Made by a program: the position numbers and the translations under genes
Notes under the pieces: generated by a model
Told to the model about the DNA's origin: nothing
Databases searched by the model: none
What the model saw: the letters and a program-made list of their open reading frames with translations, nothing else
NCBI GenBank assembly: GCA_038093975.1
Contig: JBBPTG010000069.1
Coordinates: 1-64,000, forward strand
Length of the DNA stretch: 64,000 nt
Direction of reading: 5' to 3'
Origin: Chalciporus piperatus
Lineage: Eukaryota > Basidiomycota > Agaricomycetes > Boletales > Boletaceae
Shown: piece after piece, positions 30,847-43,290 of the stretch
Layout of the letters: each line of letters starts with the position of its first letter
How positions within the stretch are numbered: the stretch's first letter is position 1

Positions 30847-33800
30847 CTACAGGCTCTCATTATCACCATTAGTACCATCATCTCTCTCGCCATCTACATC
30901 CTCGTCGTCCTCGCGCGAAATCACCAAACCTCCCAGGCTTATTACATCATTGCCAGGTTGCTCGAACATGAAAAAACAATCTTCGTTGTTGACTTGATGC
31001 AAATTCATGGAAACAATCTGCTCGATTGAAATTGCTGGAATCACAGTGATTGATGTTCCCCCGAGATACTTGCAGGAGTAGAGTGCTCTGCTCGACTCTT
31101 CGAGAAGGTGTAGATCGGGTTCGGAATAGAGTGAGACAACCGCAAGAGCAATCGGAGGGGAATTTTGGTGGGATTGAACCTGGAGGAAATAATGTACAAC
31201 TCCAATCTTGCTCTTGCCCTCGAGCGTAAACTAGTATTAAGTTAAGTGATCTTGGGCTATAATACTAGTATACCATGGTCGAACGTGCACACCTTGATAT
31301 TGCGGCACTTTCGTGCATCCGAACGTCGCTCTCGCTTGCACCAAAGTGCTCGACACTTTTGACCATTCGGCAACTCCAAACGAGCCCAACGACGGACTTT
31401 CAAGCATCCATCACGGCCAATATACTTGAGATCAGGGGATTCGGGAGCATTGGCTTGAAGCCAGGCTTTGATGCAGTTCGATTCGAGAATGGTTGTCTCA
31501 TGGCGACTGCGCTCATGCTTGGGAAGGAGAGAATAGCCGTTTTCGACCACATACGAGCTGGTAGTTATGGAGGGCTTTTTCTGATGAGGATCGAGAGTTG
31601 GGATCATAGCCTTTGTAGCATTGATTCTAGCTCGTAGAATAGCCCGCTGAGTAAGGTTAGCGTAACAGTGCGAGTGTTGTCGTAGCTCCTCCGTGAGATT
31701 CCCAATGGTTCGTTCCATGGTCCATTGAGAGGCACAGATCAGAGGTCCTTTCGTCTCGACTTCGCGACCATAGTGTGTGAGTGCATGAATGCTTTGTCGG
31801 ACGAAGTGAACACGTTCGATTTTTCGCTGATAATAAAGCTCCTCGAATTCTCGGGTAAACTCGTTGAATAGGTTATCAGCTTCTTGAAGCTCGGCTCGTG
31901 TGATGGAGTGTTGTGTAATGAGACGCACGGCTCGCGCAAGCTTGCAGAAGTTTCGCCAGTACGGAGGAGGAAGAATGTCTCGTAGAAGGCCTGGACCCAA
32001 TCCCCAAAGATAGAGATGGTATTCCCAAGCCTTATATCCGCTATTGATCTTCTCTGCAGGATTGCGTGGGGGACGTCCGAAGATCCCCGGAATATCGACT
32101 ACAGCTGCGGCCACTCTCTCGCCGTGAGCCTTCCAAATGGCCGAGTTCGCAAGCCCAGTCCACTCCCAGCTTGATTTGCTGTCGTTCAGATCGCAATCCA
32201 AGGTTCCTCGCCAAAGGGGAATAAGAAGATCGGGAAGATTTAAGGAGAGAAGGTGCATGATATCCGAACCGAAGCACATCGGAACACCAAAAGTACGTCC
32301 CGCTGGGAAACCAAGGAAGATGCTGGGTTTTGAGATTCCTGTTTGGAGTCGCATTTGCTTGTAGTGAGTTTCGTTGCGTGATAGAAGAACCTTTGCAAGG
32401 TTTTGGGTGTAAATCTCTGACGAGCATGCAAAGTGTCGTGGATCAACGTCGGGATGATCTGACGCAGAAACAGAGTTATTCGGACGTAGCATCGCGGGAT
32501 AATAAATTGGAGCCCCTTCTTTATGTCGCCCCGGCATCCCGCAGTACAAACGACAACCATTTCGGCCATGGTGACCAACGAACCCATTGAGATAGGCAAG
32601 ACCTGGTCCGTCCGATGTCGCAATGGCGATAAAAATATTTGAGGTGTAGAGCTTCTCGCGAGCAGCATCCCAGATTGGAAAACCTTCACGCTGAATTGCA
32701 GCGATGTGATGGAAGCCGGGAAACAGGAAGGAGTCGATATTCTTTGGTTTGTTTGGTCCAGGAATGATGACGCCAGGGAGAACGTACTGCTTCTTGTATC
32801 GTGTTTCTGGGGACCGGTCGAAGACGACCCAGATTGACATCCAACAATCGGAAGCCTTATTTCGATAGAGTTGAGCACCGTCAATTGAAAACATGACGAG
32901 AATGTCTTCATCTTTGATGTCGCCAGCCATAACCGCCTCCAGATAGTCGGTTCCGTCGAGGAAATCGTTAGAAACATCTTGCTTGTGTTCGTCTACCCTG
33001 CTGAGCTTTTCGAGAACCTTTCGTGTGTAGTCCTGTCGATACTGCATCTCCGTGGCCTTGATGGGATCACGAAAAGCCGCTTGAAGCTGCGGACCGAGAA
33101 GAATCGTTGAAAACTGCTTTCGGGGGGACTTGACAGTGCCTTGCGACTCTCGAAAAACGACAGGATCCCATCGAGCCTCTCCGCATTCAGGACAACTTTC
33201 AGAATTCGCGAAAGGTCCCGTGAATCCTACGCAGGAGTTGAAACACATATCGTGGACAACAGCCTCGACGCCAGTGAGGAGCGCGCACCTCAGGCAGCAC
33301 TTTTCGGCCCCAATAGAGGTCTCACAGACCCATTTTCCTTGTAGGGAACAATGGGTCTCTTAGACCCCCCCTCTTTGGAGGCTCTTGCCAGGAATTTCAC
33401 TCGGGGCCTCTTGGGGGCCTCCCGCGGGCCTCTCGCGAGCCTCGCATGAGCCTCCACCAGCACAGCCACACCGCATTTTTTTCAGTCCTGGCACTATGTA
33501 TAGCTAGGTATGTTTTTCTTCATTTCTTCATATGTTTTGTGCGATGCATCGATGCTTACATAATCGCTTAGATTGCTCGTTCTCGCGCGCCGCCGGCACT
33601 CCAGAACGCGACATGTCCTTTTTGGGACACATAGTTTCAACATACCCTCCCCTCACTTTTCTGCTCAACCATTCGCTTCCCTGCCCTCAGGGATTGTTCC
33701 AATTTATCATCCCAGTACTGTACAGTGTTAGTTGGCATTTCCAACCGCTTTAATTGTAATCTTAGACTGTATATAGGTAGATATCTACAAATGTCAGAAA

Positions 33801-36635
33801 ACCAAAAATGTGTTCGCATTTTTGATTGGCTGGGTAAATATGTTATAAGACTTGATTCCTAAGTAGTGGATATGTATTGGAACAATATCCTAGCAGCTCA
33901 GATAGCAGGGATCTGTCACTGTGGTGTAGGAGTAGATTGCCCTCCTGCCCCTGAATTACAAATAAGCGGTTCGCATTTTTGATCAGCCAGGTAGACATGC
34001 TTTTAAAATTGATCCATAGGTGTGTCATACATATATCTACAGGGTACCAGAAGCTCAGACACCAGGGGGCCTCCCCTGGGATGCAGGAATAGATATGATG
34101 CCTATTACTATATGCTCTGAAGCGGTCAATCCACTGATCTATACATCAGGGCAACTATCTAGGTACATAGAATACATAAATTACACTAGATCCCCAAATT
34201 TGCGAGAGGCTGGCTTCAGGATTGAGTGCAGGAGAAAGCAAATGTCATACAAAAAGCGTGAGAAAGTGAGCAGAAACTCAGGAGACTTGCAAAAACATAC
34301 CAGGAACACAACAATGTGGAGCTCAGGGTGTAATAGGAAAAGAGGGACAGTCAATGGGTATCATTAGGAACGATTCTAGCTACTGTGCCTACTGCATACA
34401 CCTGGCATTCTGTGATATCTCAGTAAATCTCCTATAACCCACTGAAGTAACTCAATTAAAGCACTACTAACTTAGGCCTCAAGCTAGTGAACTGTTGGGA
34501 ACTTGAATGCAATGTTCGCTTTTTGAGCATCCTGATAGCACAGAATGCCAGGAACAGTAGCTAGAATAGTTCCTAATGACACCCATTGACTGTCCCTCTG
34601 TTCCTGGCACACCCTGAGCCCCATATTGTTGTGTTCCTGGTATGTTTTTGCAAGTCTCCTAAGTTTCTGGTCAGTTTCTCACGCTTCTTCAATGTCATTT
34701 GCTTTCTCCTGCACTCAATTATGAACCTAGCCTCTCGAAAACTTGGGGATGTGATGTACTATATGTAATCGAGGTTCCTAGATAGATACCCTGATGTATT
34801 GACTACTGGCCAGACCGCTTCAGAGCATATAGTAATAGGCATCATATCTATTCCTGCATCCCAGGGGAGGCCCCCTGGTGTCTGAGCTTCTGGTACCCTG
34901 TAGATACATGTATGAGGTACCTATGTATCAATTTTAAAACCATATCTATCTAGTTGATCAAAAATGCGAACCGCTTTTTTGTTATTCAGGGGCAGGAGGG
35001 CAATCTACTCCTACATCACAGGGACAGATCCCTGCTGTCTGAGCTGCTAGTATATTGTTCCAATACATGTTCACTACTTAGTAATCGAGTCTTATAGCAT
35101 ATCTACCCAGCCAATCAAAAAAGCGGTCGCATTTTTTGTTTTCTATTCATTTGCATCTATCTACCTATATACATCTTGATATGACCAATAAAGCGGTCAG
35201 AACTGTTAAATAACACTGTACTACATTGGTATTACCCACTGTAACAGTCCCTGAGGCCAGGGAAGCGAGTGGTTGAGCAGAAAATTGAGAGGAGGGTATG
35301 TTGGAACTATGTGTCCCAAAATGGACATGTCGTGCGCGTTCTGGAGGTGCCGGCGGCGCGCGAGAACGAGCGGTCGAAGCGATTACGTAAGCATCGGATG
35401 CGTTGCAAAAAAATATGAAAAAATGAAACAAAACAAAAGATACACGGACCTAGCTATCACCGAAAAAAAGCGGGGTGGCTGTGCTGGTGGAGGCTCGTGC
35501 GAGGCTCGCGAGAGGTCCGAGGGAGGCCCCCAAGAGGCCCCTCGTGAAAAAAAACATACCTAGCTGCCAGGACCGAAAAAATGCGGTGTGGCTGTGCTGG
35601 TGGAGGCTCGTGCAAGCCTCGCGAGAGGTCCCCAAGAGGTCTGTCAGGTACCTGGATGCCATTTTAGGGCCATAGGGGAGAGGTGGGTGGGGTAGTCCGG
35701 TCTCACAGACCAATTTCCCTTGTAGAGGGAAATTGGTCTGTAAGACCGTGGGAGCCTCAAAAAAGTGCTGCCAAGGGTGGGAGCGCGATTGCCTCTTTCA
35801 CCTTATAGAGGGTGGGGAACTGAGTACGGCCAGTGGCCTCCATGAATGTAGCACGAGTCGTTTCGTAGTCTCGGTCAGCATTCTGGAGTCCAAGGTAGAA
35901 TTTGATGGCTATTCGAAGGTCTTCATCAACAAAAGACTCGGAGGGAAGCTTAATGGACGGATTGCGCAGACGACGAACAGCTTCTTCATCAAGACCGACA
36001 CCTTTATCGTCAAGAGATGCCTTTTGGAGGGCGGCAATGAACTCCATGGTAATGCGCACATCGTCAATCTTGATGTTCGAATAGATCTCGTCAAGCAAAA
36101 CGGAATCATCGTCATCGACATGGGACGGATTAGTGGGGCCGGAATCCTCCTCTTCTTCATCTCCGTCCTCGACAGTTGCATGGTATCTGTGGGTTCCAGA
36201 AGGTCCTGCTGGCCCCGGATTGTCTCGCTGCTGAAAAAGAGTTCACACCAAGCATGATAGAGATTCATTGAGAGGCACCATATCCGAGCCTAGGTCTCGA
36301 TCATCTCGAGTCTCTGGTGAACTTTCCCTCCTGTCACCTTGACCTGTCCCTGGATCCGGAGAGGAACGTCCCGACGACTGACCAGGTTGAGGACCATCAC
36401 GCTCGGCTGATTGGGATCTATCCGAGTCGTTACGCCTCCTTCGTTTGCGGAGTCGGGGATTGATGCCAGCCTCTCGACGGCGCTCTCGGAGAGAAGGAGG
36501 GATGTTACTAGTACCCTCTGCAATCCGACTTTTCTCGTGCCAGCGAAAAGCCGCTCTGGTGACCTCCCTCAACTCACCTCCGCAATGGGCCTGACAGTCG
36601 CAACGGTACTTCTTAGCTGCCGTTTTGTTGGCCAT
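30847..36635 (-). pseudogene. Tnp2-family (CACTA/EnSpm) transposase, interrupted by an insertion
   Basis: Start is ATG 36635 (MANKTAAKKYRCDCQAHCGG). Exon 1 is 36279-36635; intron 36231-36278. Exon 2 is 31293-36230 less the insertion at 33286-35779. Intron 31231-31292 leads to exon 3, 30847-31230. Blocks seen are VRITMEFIAAL, CFNSCVGFTGPF, CPECGEARWD, FSIDGAQLYR (probable first catalytic Asp), FGSDIMHLLSLNLPDLL (D-x-x-H) and SRHETTIL. The C-terminal exon carries FTLEGKSKIGVVHYFLQ and an acidic end. Across the insertion the frame joins as KEAIALL then TGVEAVVHD, the usual family sequence, so the only visible lesion is the insertion. The family cuts and pastes CACTA elements. Confidence 0.88.
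33286..35779. mobile_element. 2494-bp palindromic transposon inside Tnp2
   Basis: Two long inverted arms (about 33286-34420 and 34530-35779) flank a loop of about 100 bp. Ends read CACCTCAGGCAGCAC and, inverted, CACCCTTGGCAGCAC. Matching arm features include GGTCTCACAGACC near each end, the AGCCTCCACCAGCACAGCC block, ATGTCC/GGACAT, and TTCGCATTTTTGAT words. The target duplication is a perfect GGAGCGCG (33278-33285, 35780-35787). No open frame of a transposase is present, so it is non-autonomous. Long terminal repeats with 8-bp duplications fit hAT, KDZ or Mutator-like groups; the superfamily is not settled. Confidence 0.88.
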
Positions 36636-37131
36636 GGGAAGACAATATCGTCCCAATCGAAGGAGGAACTCGAGTTGTATTGGATTTGAGTGAGTTTCGA
36701 GGGAGGTTTGCACAACTTGGTACTATGATACTGGGTTGACTCCGAGTCGGAAACACCATCCCAAGAGTCGCGTGATTTATTTCACTTGCTTCGTTTGTCT
36801 TGTTTCGCGGCGAAACATTGCTTTAGATTGTTTCGTAAATCAAAAACGAAGCAATATTTCGAATCAAGATTTGCTTCACAGCCAATTACACTCGGAGCTA
36901 CTCGGGAACTCTATCGGACACTATCCACTGCGACGAAACCACGACCATCCTCTACCCACCACTCACAGCCACTTGTCAGTTTTGGCTGGGATTGAAGGTT
37001 GATTGAAGGTACAGAGTAGCTGTTCTTGGTTGTAAGTCTTGTGACCGGGTCACGCACTACCCCTTTCTATTCGGACAAGTTAGAACTAGGGGTGACGTCA
37101 CCAAAATATACAGCCCTCTTAGTAGTCCACC
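36636..37131. other. Upstream region of Tnp2 and the 37.1-kb gene
   Basis: No gene. The interval has several GTTTCG/CGAAAC and TGCTTCG repeats (36785-36880), perhaps subterminal sites of the Tnp2-bearing element. The palindrome-like GTGACCGGGTCAC lies near 37040. A CACTA terminus was looked for and not found. Confidence 0.35.
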
Positions 37132-37832
37132 ATGTCAGCCTATCTCAGTGGACGAGACATTTCGCGCAGTGAGTGTCCAGCTTAGCACACTCTACCCAAC
37201 AATACTCATACATCAACAGGAGACTACAACGAAAATGCGAACTACACTTCCGATTTCAAACCCGACCCCGATACAGAGGACGACAGAATGCTCCCAGGAG
37301 ACAGTGGCGGAAAAGGTGTTGGTCTAGGAGGAGGTCACGTCCCTGCCTCCAAGAGTGTGGAGGACAAGTATGCAGGATTCGATCCTGGAATGGCTGGCTG
37401 TTCCGACGGCACTCAAGAATGCGGCATTCCTGGGATCCCTCGCATGGGTTGTGAGAACTACGAGGGAGATCTTACACGTTCTACACCTGTGGGTCTTGGA
37501 AAAAACCTGAGCAGTCGCGGTTATGAGGCAGATGGATACGATTACATGACACCCTCCGAGCCCCCGGGGACTCCATCCGAGAGTCCTGTCCCAGTGAAAG
37601 GGCAGCCTCACGGTCGAAAGCCTTCCGTGGGTTCCAGGATAATTGGTTCGTAGACATATGTTATGAGTTTGCTCAGCGCTTACCGTCCTGTAGGGCATGC
37701 TGAAGAGCTCGTTGGAAAAGTTCTGCGAGACCGCGAGCTGGAGGCCAAGGGTAAACGGCATCTGGTAAGCGTTGCGGTCCTTTTGATGTTCTGAGCGGCA
37801 TTGATTATCCCTGAAAGACTGGTCGCCTTTGA
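37132..37832 (+). CDS. Small four-exon gene of unknown function
   Basis: Exons 37132-37168, 37220-37645, 37694-37764 and 37818-37832 encode 182 aa. All junctions keep phase, and the ATG has a good context (CCACCATGT). The protein is Gly/Pro/Asp-rich and hydrophilic (MSAYLSGRDISRRDYNENANYTSD) and ends with a helix-like block GHAEELVGKVLRDRELEAKGKRHL. That end loosely resembles CsbD-like stress proteins and small basidiomycete proteins with a repeat of that kind. No signal peptide or membrane segment. The last two exons are the least certain. Confidence 0.5.
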
Positions 37833-38788
37833 ATCATATGGGGGTAATGCAGCGGAAGTCAAGTCCACATTATGGACTGTCGAGGCATGCACTGATATGA
37901 TCGAGCAAAGGGTTGATTAATGTATGGTCTCGGAGTCTTGAATGTAAATGTGGTATTCCGGCCCATGTCCTTGACGATGGACAAGGGCCCTTGTCTTGAA
38001 GGACCTCGCATTGTCAGTGCACGTGTGCGTGACTTTCATCAACTTGAACACCAGCAAGCAGCCTGGGCAGGCTTGAAGCTTGAAGTTGAGCTTGATTTAC
38101 TTCCTCCAGAATTGGGGCTCTCCGGAGCCAAGTTCTTCCCTCTTGTCCCACAATAGGATCGATTGTTTGTTGATCCGATTCTCCTATCATTTGAACAATA
38201 ATAACTTCAAGACTTCAAGCTTCGGGGATGGGACAGTACCTGTCGGATCTTGAGGACTGATATGACGCACCTCGACCAATTGATGGGCGAGAGGCTGAGG
38301 CAAAGGACTACTCGTCAGATTCTGGGCCCATGTCACACTCCTTCGCAGGTGTATTGCTCCCATCCTCTCCTTTTCTGGCATGGACGATTAGAGACGGACG
38401 CGGCGTAGCTGGCAGTCTGCCCGGCATCGAGGCGCAACTTGGGCGCAACTGCTACTAAGTAATACTAGAAGTCTTGACACTAACTGAGCCTGATAATCAC
38501 CTTTTGGAAATGAATACTAATGCTAAGTAATCAGTCCTCCTAACACGGGAGCATCGGCGAGCTTGATTCCACTGGCAGTTGAACTGACTCAGACTGACGC
38601 CTTGCGGCACTTGTGCGGCACACTTCAAGTTGGCTGTCACCTCGCTTGCAAGGTCATTGACCTGGTGCGTTCGGAACAAAAATCGTCCACATGTACAAAC
38701 AGATAAGAAAATGATTTTTCCTATCTTATCATGTAACATTTTAGTTCCTTAGGGGTTTCCTCACCATGGACGGTGAAGAATAATAAAT
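37833..38788. other. Intergenic, no supported gene
   Basis: A 79-codon frame at 37920-38156 starts at a non-ATG or weak site and has no recognisable features. The rest is non-coding by eye. Confidence 0.4.
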
Positions 38789-39296
38789 ATGCGGACTCTA
38801 TTTTTCCTTTCTCCTACTGTCTTCGCCAGAAGTCGTGCGGAGCATGTCACGCGCGATAGTGTCATCATTCATATTGTGACTTCCCTGTTCGACGTGGATC
38901 AACAAGAGTACTTCCCCCCCGAGAAGTTTCTTTACTTTGAATGGTCCGTTACGGCTTACGTTCTTTCCCGCAATCCGCAATGGAATTGAAACTGATGTGG
39001 TATTGATTCATGAGGAGATTACGCGACCGTCTGACGTGGTTGGTCATTTTTTCTTCGTGGTCGTTTCCAGCGAAACAGACTCTCCTACCCCAACTACAAG
39101 CACGGAAACAAAGAAAGAGAAGGAGCAGACAGAGATCAACGAAGAAACCAAAAACTGGAGTGTTCCCTCAGAACTCCAAGACGAACTGGATTTACTGAAG
39201 TCCAACTACCAAGCTGTTCCACTCTGCATATATAAAGAAGGCACTTCGTTGAGCCTGTCAACGTTCCCGCCCAAAGCAACCGTTAATGAATTTTGA
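38789..39296 (+). pseudogene. Frameshifted hypothetical protein
   Basis: A frame from ATG 38789 encodes LFDVDQQEYFPPEKFLYFEW, then at about 38938 the sense continues in the +1 frame as NGPLRLTFFPAIRNGIETDVVLIHEEITRP and on to VNEF stop at 39294-39296. Both halves read as one protein of about 168 residues with a hydrophobic core and a Glu/Lys-rich linker. No intron signals fit the join, so a one-base change is the simplest reading. The family is not recognised. Confidence 0.4.
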
Positions 39297-39749
39297 ACGT
39301 GCCTCGCAGCCGTGCAATTACCACAACTTGCGCATCACATGCATCAACAATAGCAAGCAAGGTACAAAGCGGCAAGACAACACATATATACAAGCCACAT
39401 TCGGCCGAGTAGCCGACTACACATATGAGTGGTAATCTATTAGCTTAGTGAAGCAATACAATACTACAGTATATTAGACGACTGTAGTATTAAGAGTCGA
39501 GTAGATTCTATCTAACCCTTGACCCCCATCTTGTCTGCTCCTTGAGTCTACCAAACTATCCTCTACTCGCTGCAAGACTCCGAGATGCTGTGACAGCGTC
39601 ACGCAGGCACTGCTTGACCTACACACAGCACAAGTTCTGTGATCCTCGCTAATGGAATAGTCAGGACCAAAACAATCCTCGAAAGTCAGTTTCTAACACC
39701 GCGACTTCATATTCACAGTTAAACTGACATCTGCTTTATACCACTGCCA
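39297..39749. other. Intergenic, no supported gene
   Basis: An imperfect palindrome (ACTACAGTATATT..GACTGTAGTA) lies at 39462-39490. No coding signal. Confidence 0.35.
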
Positions 39750-40270
39750 GCAACCGCGGATGATCGGGACACCACGCTAGCAGTCAATGCTGGTGGAACA
39801 TTCTTTTGTTACAAATATGCGGCATCGGAGATGATCGCACAGGGAATCAAGGGACGCATCATCGGCGCAAGCTCGATCGCCGGCAAGCAAGGTCAGTATT
39901 GTCTTTCAAGTTCATCATTCCACTCCCGAGTTTCTGCTGCTTAATACGCTGCAGGACACATGATTCTTGGTGCTTACTGCGCATCAAAGTTTGCAGTCCG
40001 TGGACTGACTCAAACGGCAGGTAACAAAAACGTGGGTTATTTATGTCTGGATTCCATGCTGAACTGTCGACTCTCTAGCCATCGAGTTTGGGAAATATGA
40101 GATAACCGTTAATGCGTATGCCCCTGGTGCCGTTGGAACAATGATGTGTTCGTCGTTCTATTGACCCTTGTAACTTTCTTCCATTGATCAGTGAGCCTGC
40201 ATCTGCAAAGCGTCAAAATAACGTACTCATTCCACCACACTTTGGGAGGCTCTCATTGGCCAAGCAGACT
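39750..40270 (+). pseudogene. Short-chain dehydrogenase/reductase fragment
   Basis: The readable blocks are TLAVNAGGTFFCYKYAA, GRIIGASSIAGKQ, AYCASKFAVRGLTQTA (catalytic YxxxK as YCASK) and FGKYEITVNAYAPGAVGTMM, the middle and C-terminal part of a classical NAD(P)-dependent SDR of the acetoin/diacetyl reductase type. They are split by intron-like gaps at about 39892-39954 and 40020-40078. The Rossmann TGxxxGIG start and the final third are missing or unreadable, so it cannot bind cofactor as it stands. Confidence 0.7.
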
Positions 40271-40561
40271 GTAAGCAACTCCAAACCGAGCTAAGCGGTC
40301 CAGCTGAGCTCATTGAGCGCTTAGGAAAAGCTGAAGTTCATACATCAGCCTGCCGAGAAACTTGAAACTTTTCGTGCCCGTTTTTCTTTATGGCTAGAGC
40401 ATCAGGTAATTCCCTTATTTGTGAAGAGCCAACCAATCAGAGCTCACAAATCATGCGAAAAGACTCGTCAAAGGCGTTACGTGACTATGCTGCTCGACCG
40501 ATGAAGCGGCCACCACACGAATTACGAGACTGAGTCATCTGCTGTTCGCGTCTAACTTATG

Positions 40562-40569
40562 TATTTAAG
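40562..40569 (+). promoter_or_regulatory. TATA-like box of the 40.6-kb gene
   Basis: TATTTAAG lies about 33 bp upstream of the start codon at 40602, so transcription would begin very close to the ATG. Confidence 0.4.
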
Positions 40570-40601
40570 TGCCAAGCTTTTCGCCCTTTTCAAGTTCAAC
40601 C

Positions 40602-41914
40602 ATGCTTTCCTCGACACTCTCCCCCCGCCTTCTGGTCGCGACAGCAATCGCGAGCATCTGTGCATGCTCGGTGTCAGCGTTTCAGCTAGACTCTGACTAT
40701 GACGTGTACAAGACTACCAATTTATACAACTGTTCGGGACGCGTCACACTTTCCAACCTCACGGTACCCAACGCCGCCGACACACTTCCACAGATCGAGT
40801 CTGCCTCCGGGAAAGGGTGGGAGCAATGGTCACTGTTCCTCCATGGAACGTTCCCCATGCTCTTGAGGTGGAACCATGGTGATCCTAGTTTATGCGTCCC
40901 GTCAGCCAGCAAGTTCGATGTCCTTGTTCTCAACGTCAATGGCACCACCGTCCAGGGGTCGATTGTGGGGGAACTCTCGTATACGAACGACGAGAAATTC
41001 AAGCGAATTGCAATTGGAGATAACTCGCTCACTTGGGACTCTGCCGCGCAATGGTTCAACGTGTCTGTTGATATTGATGGCTACAAGTTGAAGATGAACT
41101 CGTTCTCGTAAGTCTGACCCAGATTGTCTTTCAGAGTGTTCCTTATTCTGCTGTAGGGCGACGTACAATTCGTTCCATCCCAATGTGGCGTTTCACAACG
41201 GAATGCTCGATCAGTCCGGCGGTTGGTTTGGTTCCGTTCCTTTGATCCGTGGTCATGTGTAAGAAGCCGTGTTTGAGAAAGCGCTCAGCTCTGACATCAC
41301 TTCTAGCGCAGATAGTTCACTTGAGACCCCTGAAAAGCAGACCATCTCTCTGGATGGCCTTACTGCCCTGAAGCACATGTTCTCTGAGAAACCGCTGCCC
41401 GACTACATCAGCAAGTATTATGCGGGCACGGCTTGGGGTCACAGCAAAACCTTCTACGACACACATGTCTTCTACAGGACCGAAACCACCAATGGAACAG
41501 GTGTGTTTTTGATTTCACTTGTAACACTAGGAGGTTCAGCTCACGTGATCTTCCCTAGTACACGATGCTGCATATCTCGGACGCGCTCTACCTTCACCCT
41601 ATGTGGATGGCCTCTTCACGTCAGCATGGTCGACCTATGCTGTCACGGACGACTATGAACTATACAGCTTGACCATCGACTCCAACAACGAGGTCAACGC
41701 AATGCTCCCTGGGTGCGCAACTACCAACAATATCTCATATGTCTTCAATATCAGCGCCTCCTCCCTGCTCGGAGAATTCACCGATCTCGGAGGTGGTCGG
41801 ACATCGTACTACAGTATTAACGGCACAACCACCGCTCCGTTTGACGACCAGGTAGTCAGTGGTATGTTAGCAGGGTATTTCGAGGAGTACAAGGCGCCGG
41901 TGGAGGACGATTGA
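40602..41914 (+). CDS. Secreted glycoprotein-like protein, possibly AttH/CrtC-like
   Basis: Four exons: 40602-41107, 41157-41258, 41307-41500, 41559-41914 (385 aa, all phases consistent). The ATG at 40602 (CAACCATGC) begins a clear signal peptide (LLVATAIASICACSVSA), with cleavage likely before FQLDS. The mature chain has at least eight N-x-S/T sites, beta-rich hydrophobic spacing, and no membrane segment. WDSAAQWFNVSVDIDGYKL and SFHPNVAFHNGM recall fungal two-lipocalin proteins of the AttH/CrtC or kievitone-hydratase type, but I cannot confirm that. The role is unknown. Confidence 0.7.
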
Positions 41915-43290
41915 TCGTTGGTGATGCTCTTTTTTAGACCATAGGGTTCAAGGTTATTCATAGATCTCATACGGATTACTTTATACTTTCTAATGTTGTC
42001 TCCCATTGCTTTGATATTGCCTGCAACTGATGCAATGATATCTGTGAGAGTTCCTCCCCAATGACTACGGGCAACTTGAAAATGCTTCAGAAGATGGGCA
42101 TCGTATTCAATTTGGAGTACCCAGACCGGGTTCAGCCACTCCGAGGGAGCCTGGCAGCGCTTGCTTCATGGTAGCTGATTAGGATTGTGTGCGAACGCCA
42201 CTGGTACTGGCATTCGTCGCCTTTCTAATGCGTGGTGAACATGGGTGAGTACTGAGGTCATTGACGCTACAGATCAAGATGCTAGGCTACCGAGTTGGCA
42301 GGTGAGCCTTAGCTCGGATGTTGTTCGGGCGTTGGCGCTGTCACTTGGACTTCTGCCCTCCGGAAATGGGATAGCCCTCCGGAGCAACCCTTTTGATCCA
42401 CCCATCTTATCCCCCATAGGACTGAATCAAAAACTCCGGCGATATGAAGAAGAACAATAAGGCAATAAAGGCTGCTGCGCCGTCAGAACTGACAGGAAGC
42501 ATGCTCGGATACGTATGTGCACTTGCGCAAGTTGGGGACGTTCAACCAGTGTAGCATATTCCAGCTAAGGTAAGACTCCACATAGATTGCTGAAAATAGC
42601 ATACATGGGCGAGTTCATCACGGCGGTTCGAATCGGATAACCCGAACTCTCCTAAACCTTCATACCCATTTCGGAGCCTCCTTGCTAGGGCGCGGCCGAA
42701 GAGAACAGATTGAAAGTACGACTTACCAAGGTGCGGTTGGCTCATGGCTATGTCTCGCTAATCATCTGGGCAACACCATGGTACGAGAACGGCCATGCAA
42801 GACCGATCGTGATCATTGTGGAGCTACCCTCTTTTCATCCCACCAATTCTAACATTTGATCGAACGCACTTGTTCTTTTAATGAACGCCACGTTTAGGCT
42901 GCATCTTGACTAGCATGGAAAGCTATGCCTTAGAAACGAATTTCAGTACTTTGCCTTGCTGAAGGTAAGGTAGGAGTCGGTCCATCCTTGTGCCGTCCTG
43001 GAACCCCACTGACGAGCGAACGGATCTAAGTGTGCGGAGTGAGGAAGCAGCCGCCTTCCGACCAGTATCATTAACGGGGATCAGTACCGGCTGGTACGAA
43101 TGATGGTCGCAACAGCTGCTGGATACTTGCAATGCTTTATGAGGTTTCAGAAAATCAAAAGGGGATCACAGATAGGTATATAATCCCCACCGGCAACACT
43201 CGACTCTCCAGAAACTTCAGCAATTTCCTCAGCACCCTCAGCTCGAGCTCGTCCAGCATAACTCCATCAACTTTCGACTGACCTGCCAAG
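41915..43290. other. Intergenic, no supported gene
   Basis: 1.4 kb with only short frames. One at 42245-42460 has no supporting feature. A TATATAA box (43177-43183) belongs to the next gene. Confidence 0.4.
43177..43183 (+). promoter_or_regulatory. TATA box of the cysteine-rich protein gene
   Basis: TATATAA lies 108 bp upstream of the start codon. It is the best TATA match in this interval. Confidence 0.5.

Noticed and set aside
31257..31637. A 120-residue plus frame opposite the Tnp2 C terminus
   Set aside because: It is a shadow of a well-supported transposase exon and splice site.
33286..35779. CRISPR-like or satellite origin for the repeated TTCGCATTTTTGAT words
   Set aside because: The words fall at mirrored positions in the two arms of one inverted repeat, not in a regular array.
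37920..38156. A 78-residue frame ending in LPPELGLSGAKFFPLVPQ
   Set aside because: No ATG start with good context, no homology recognised and no splice partner. It may be chance.
42600..42680. A tRNA-like GGTTCGAATC word near 42640
   Set aside because: The flanking bases do not form a T-stem, and no acceptor, D or anticodon arm can be built around it.
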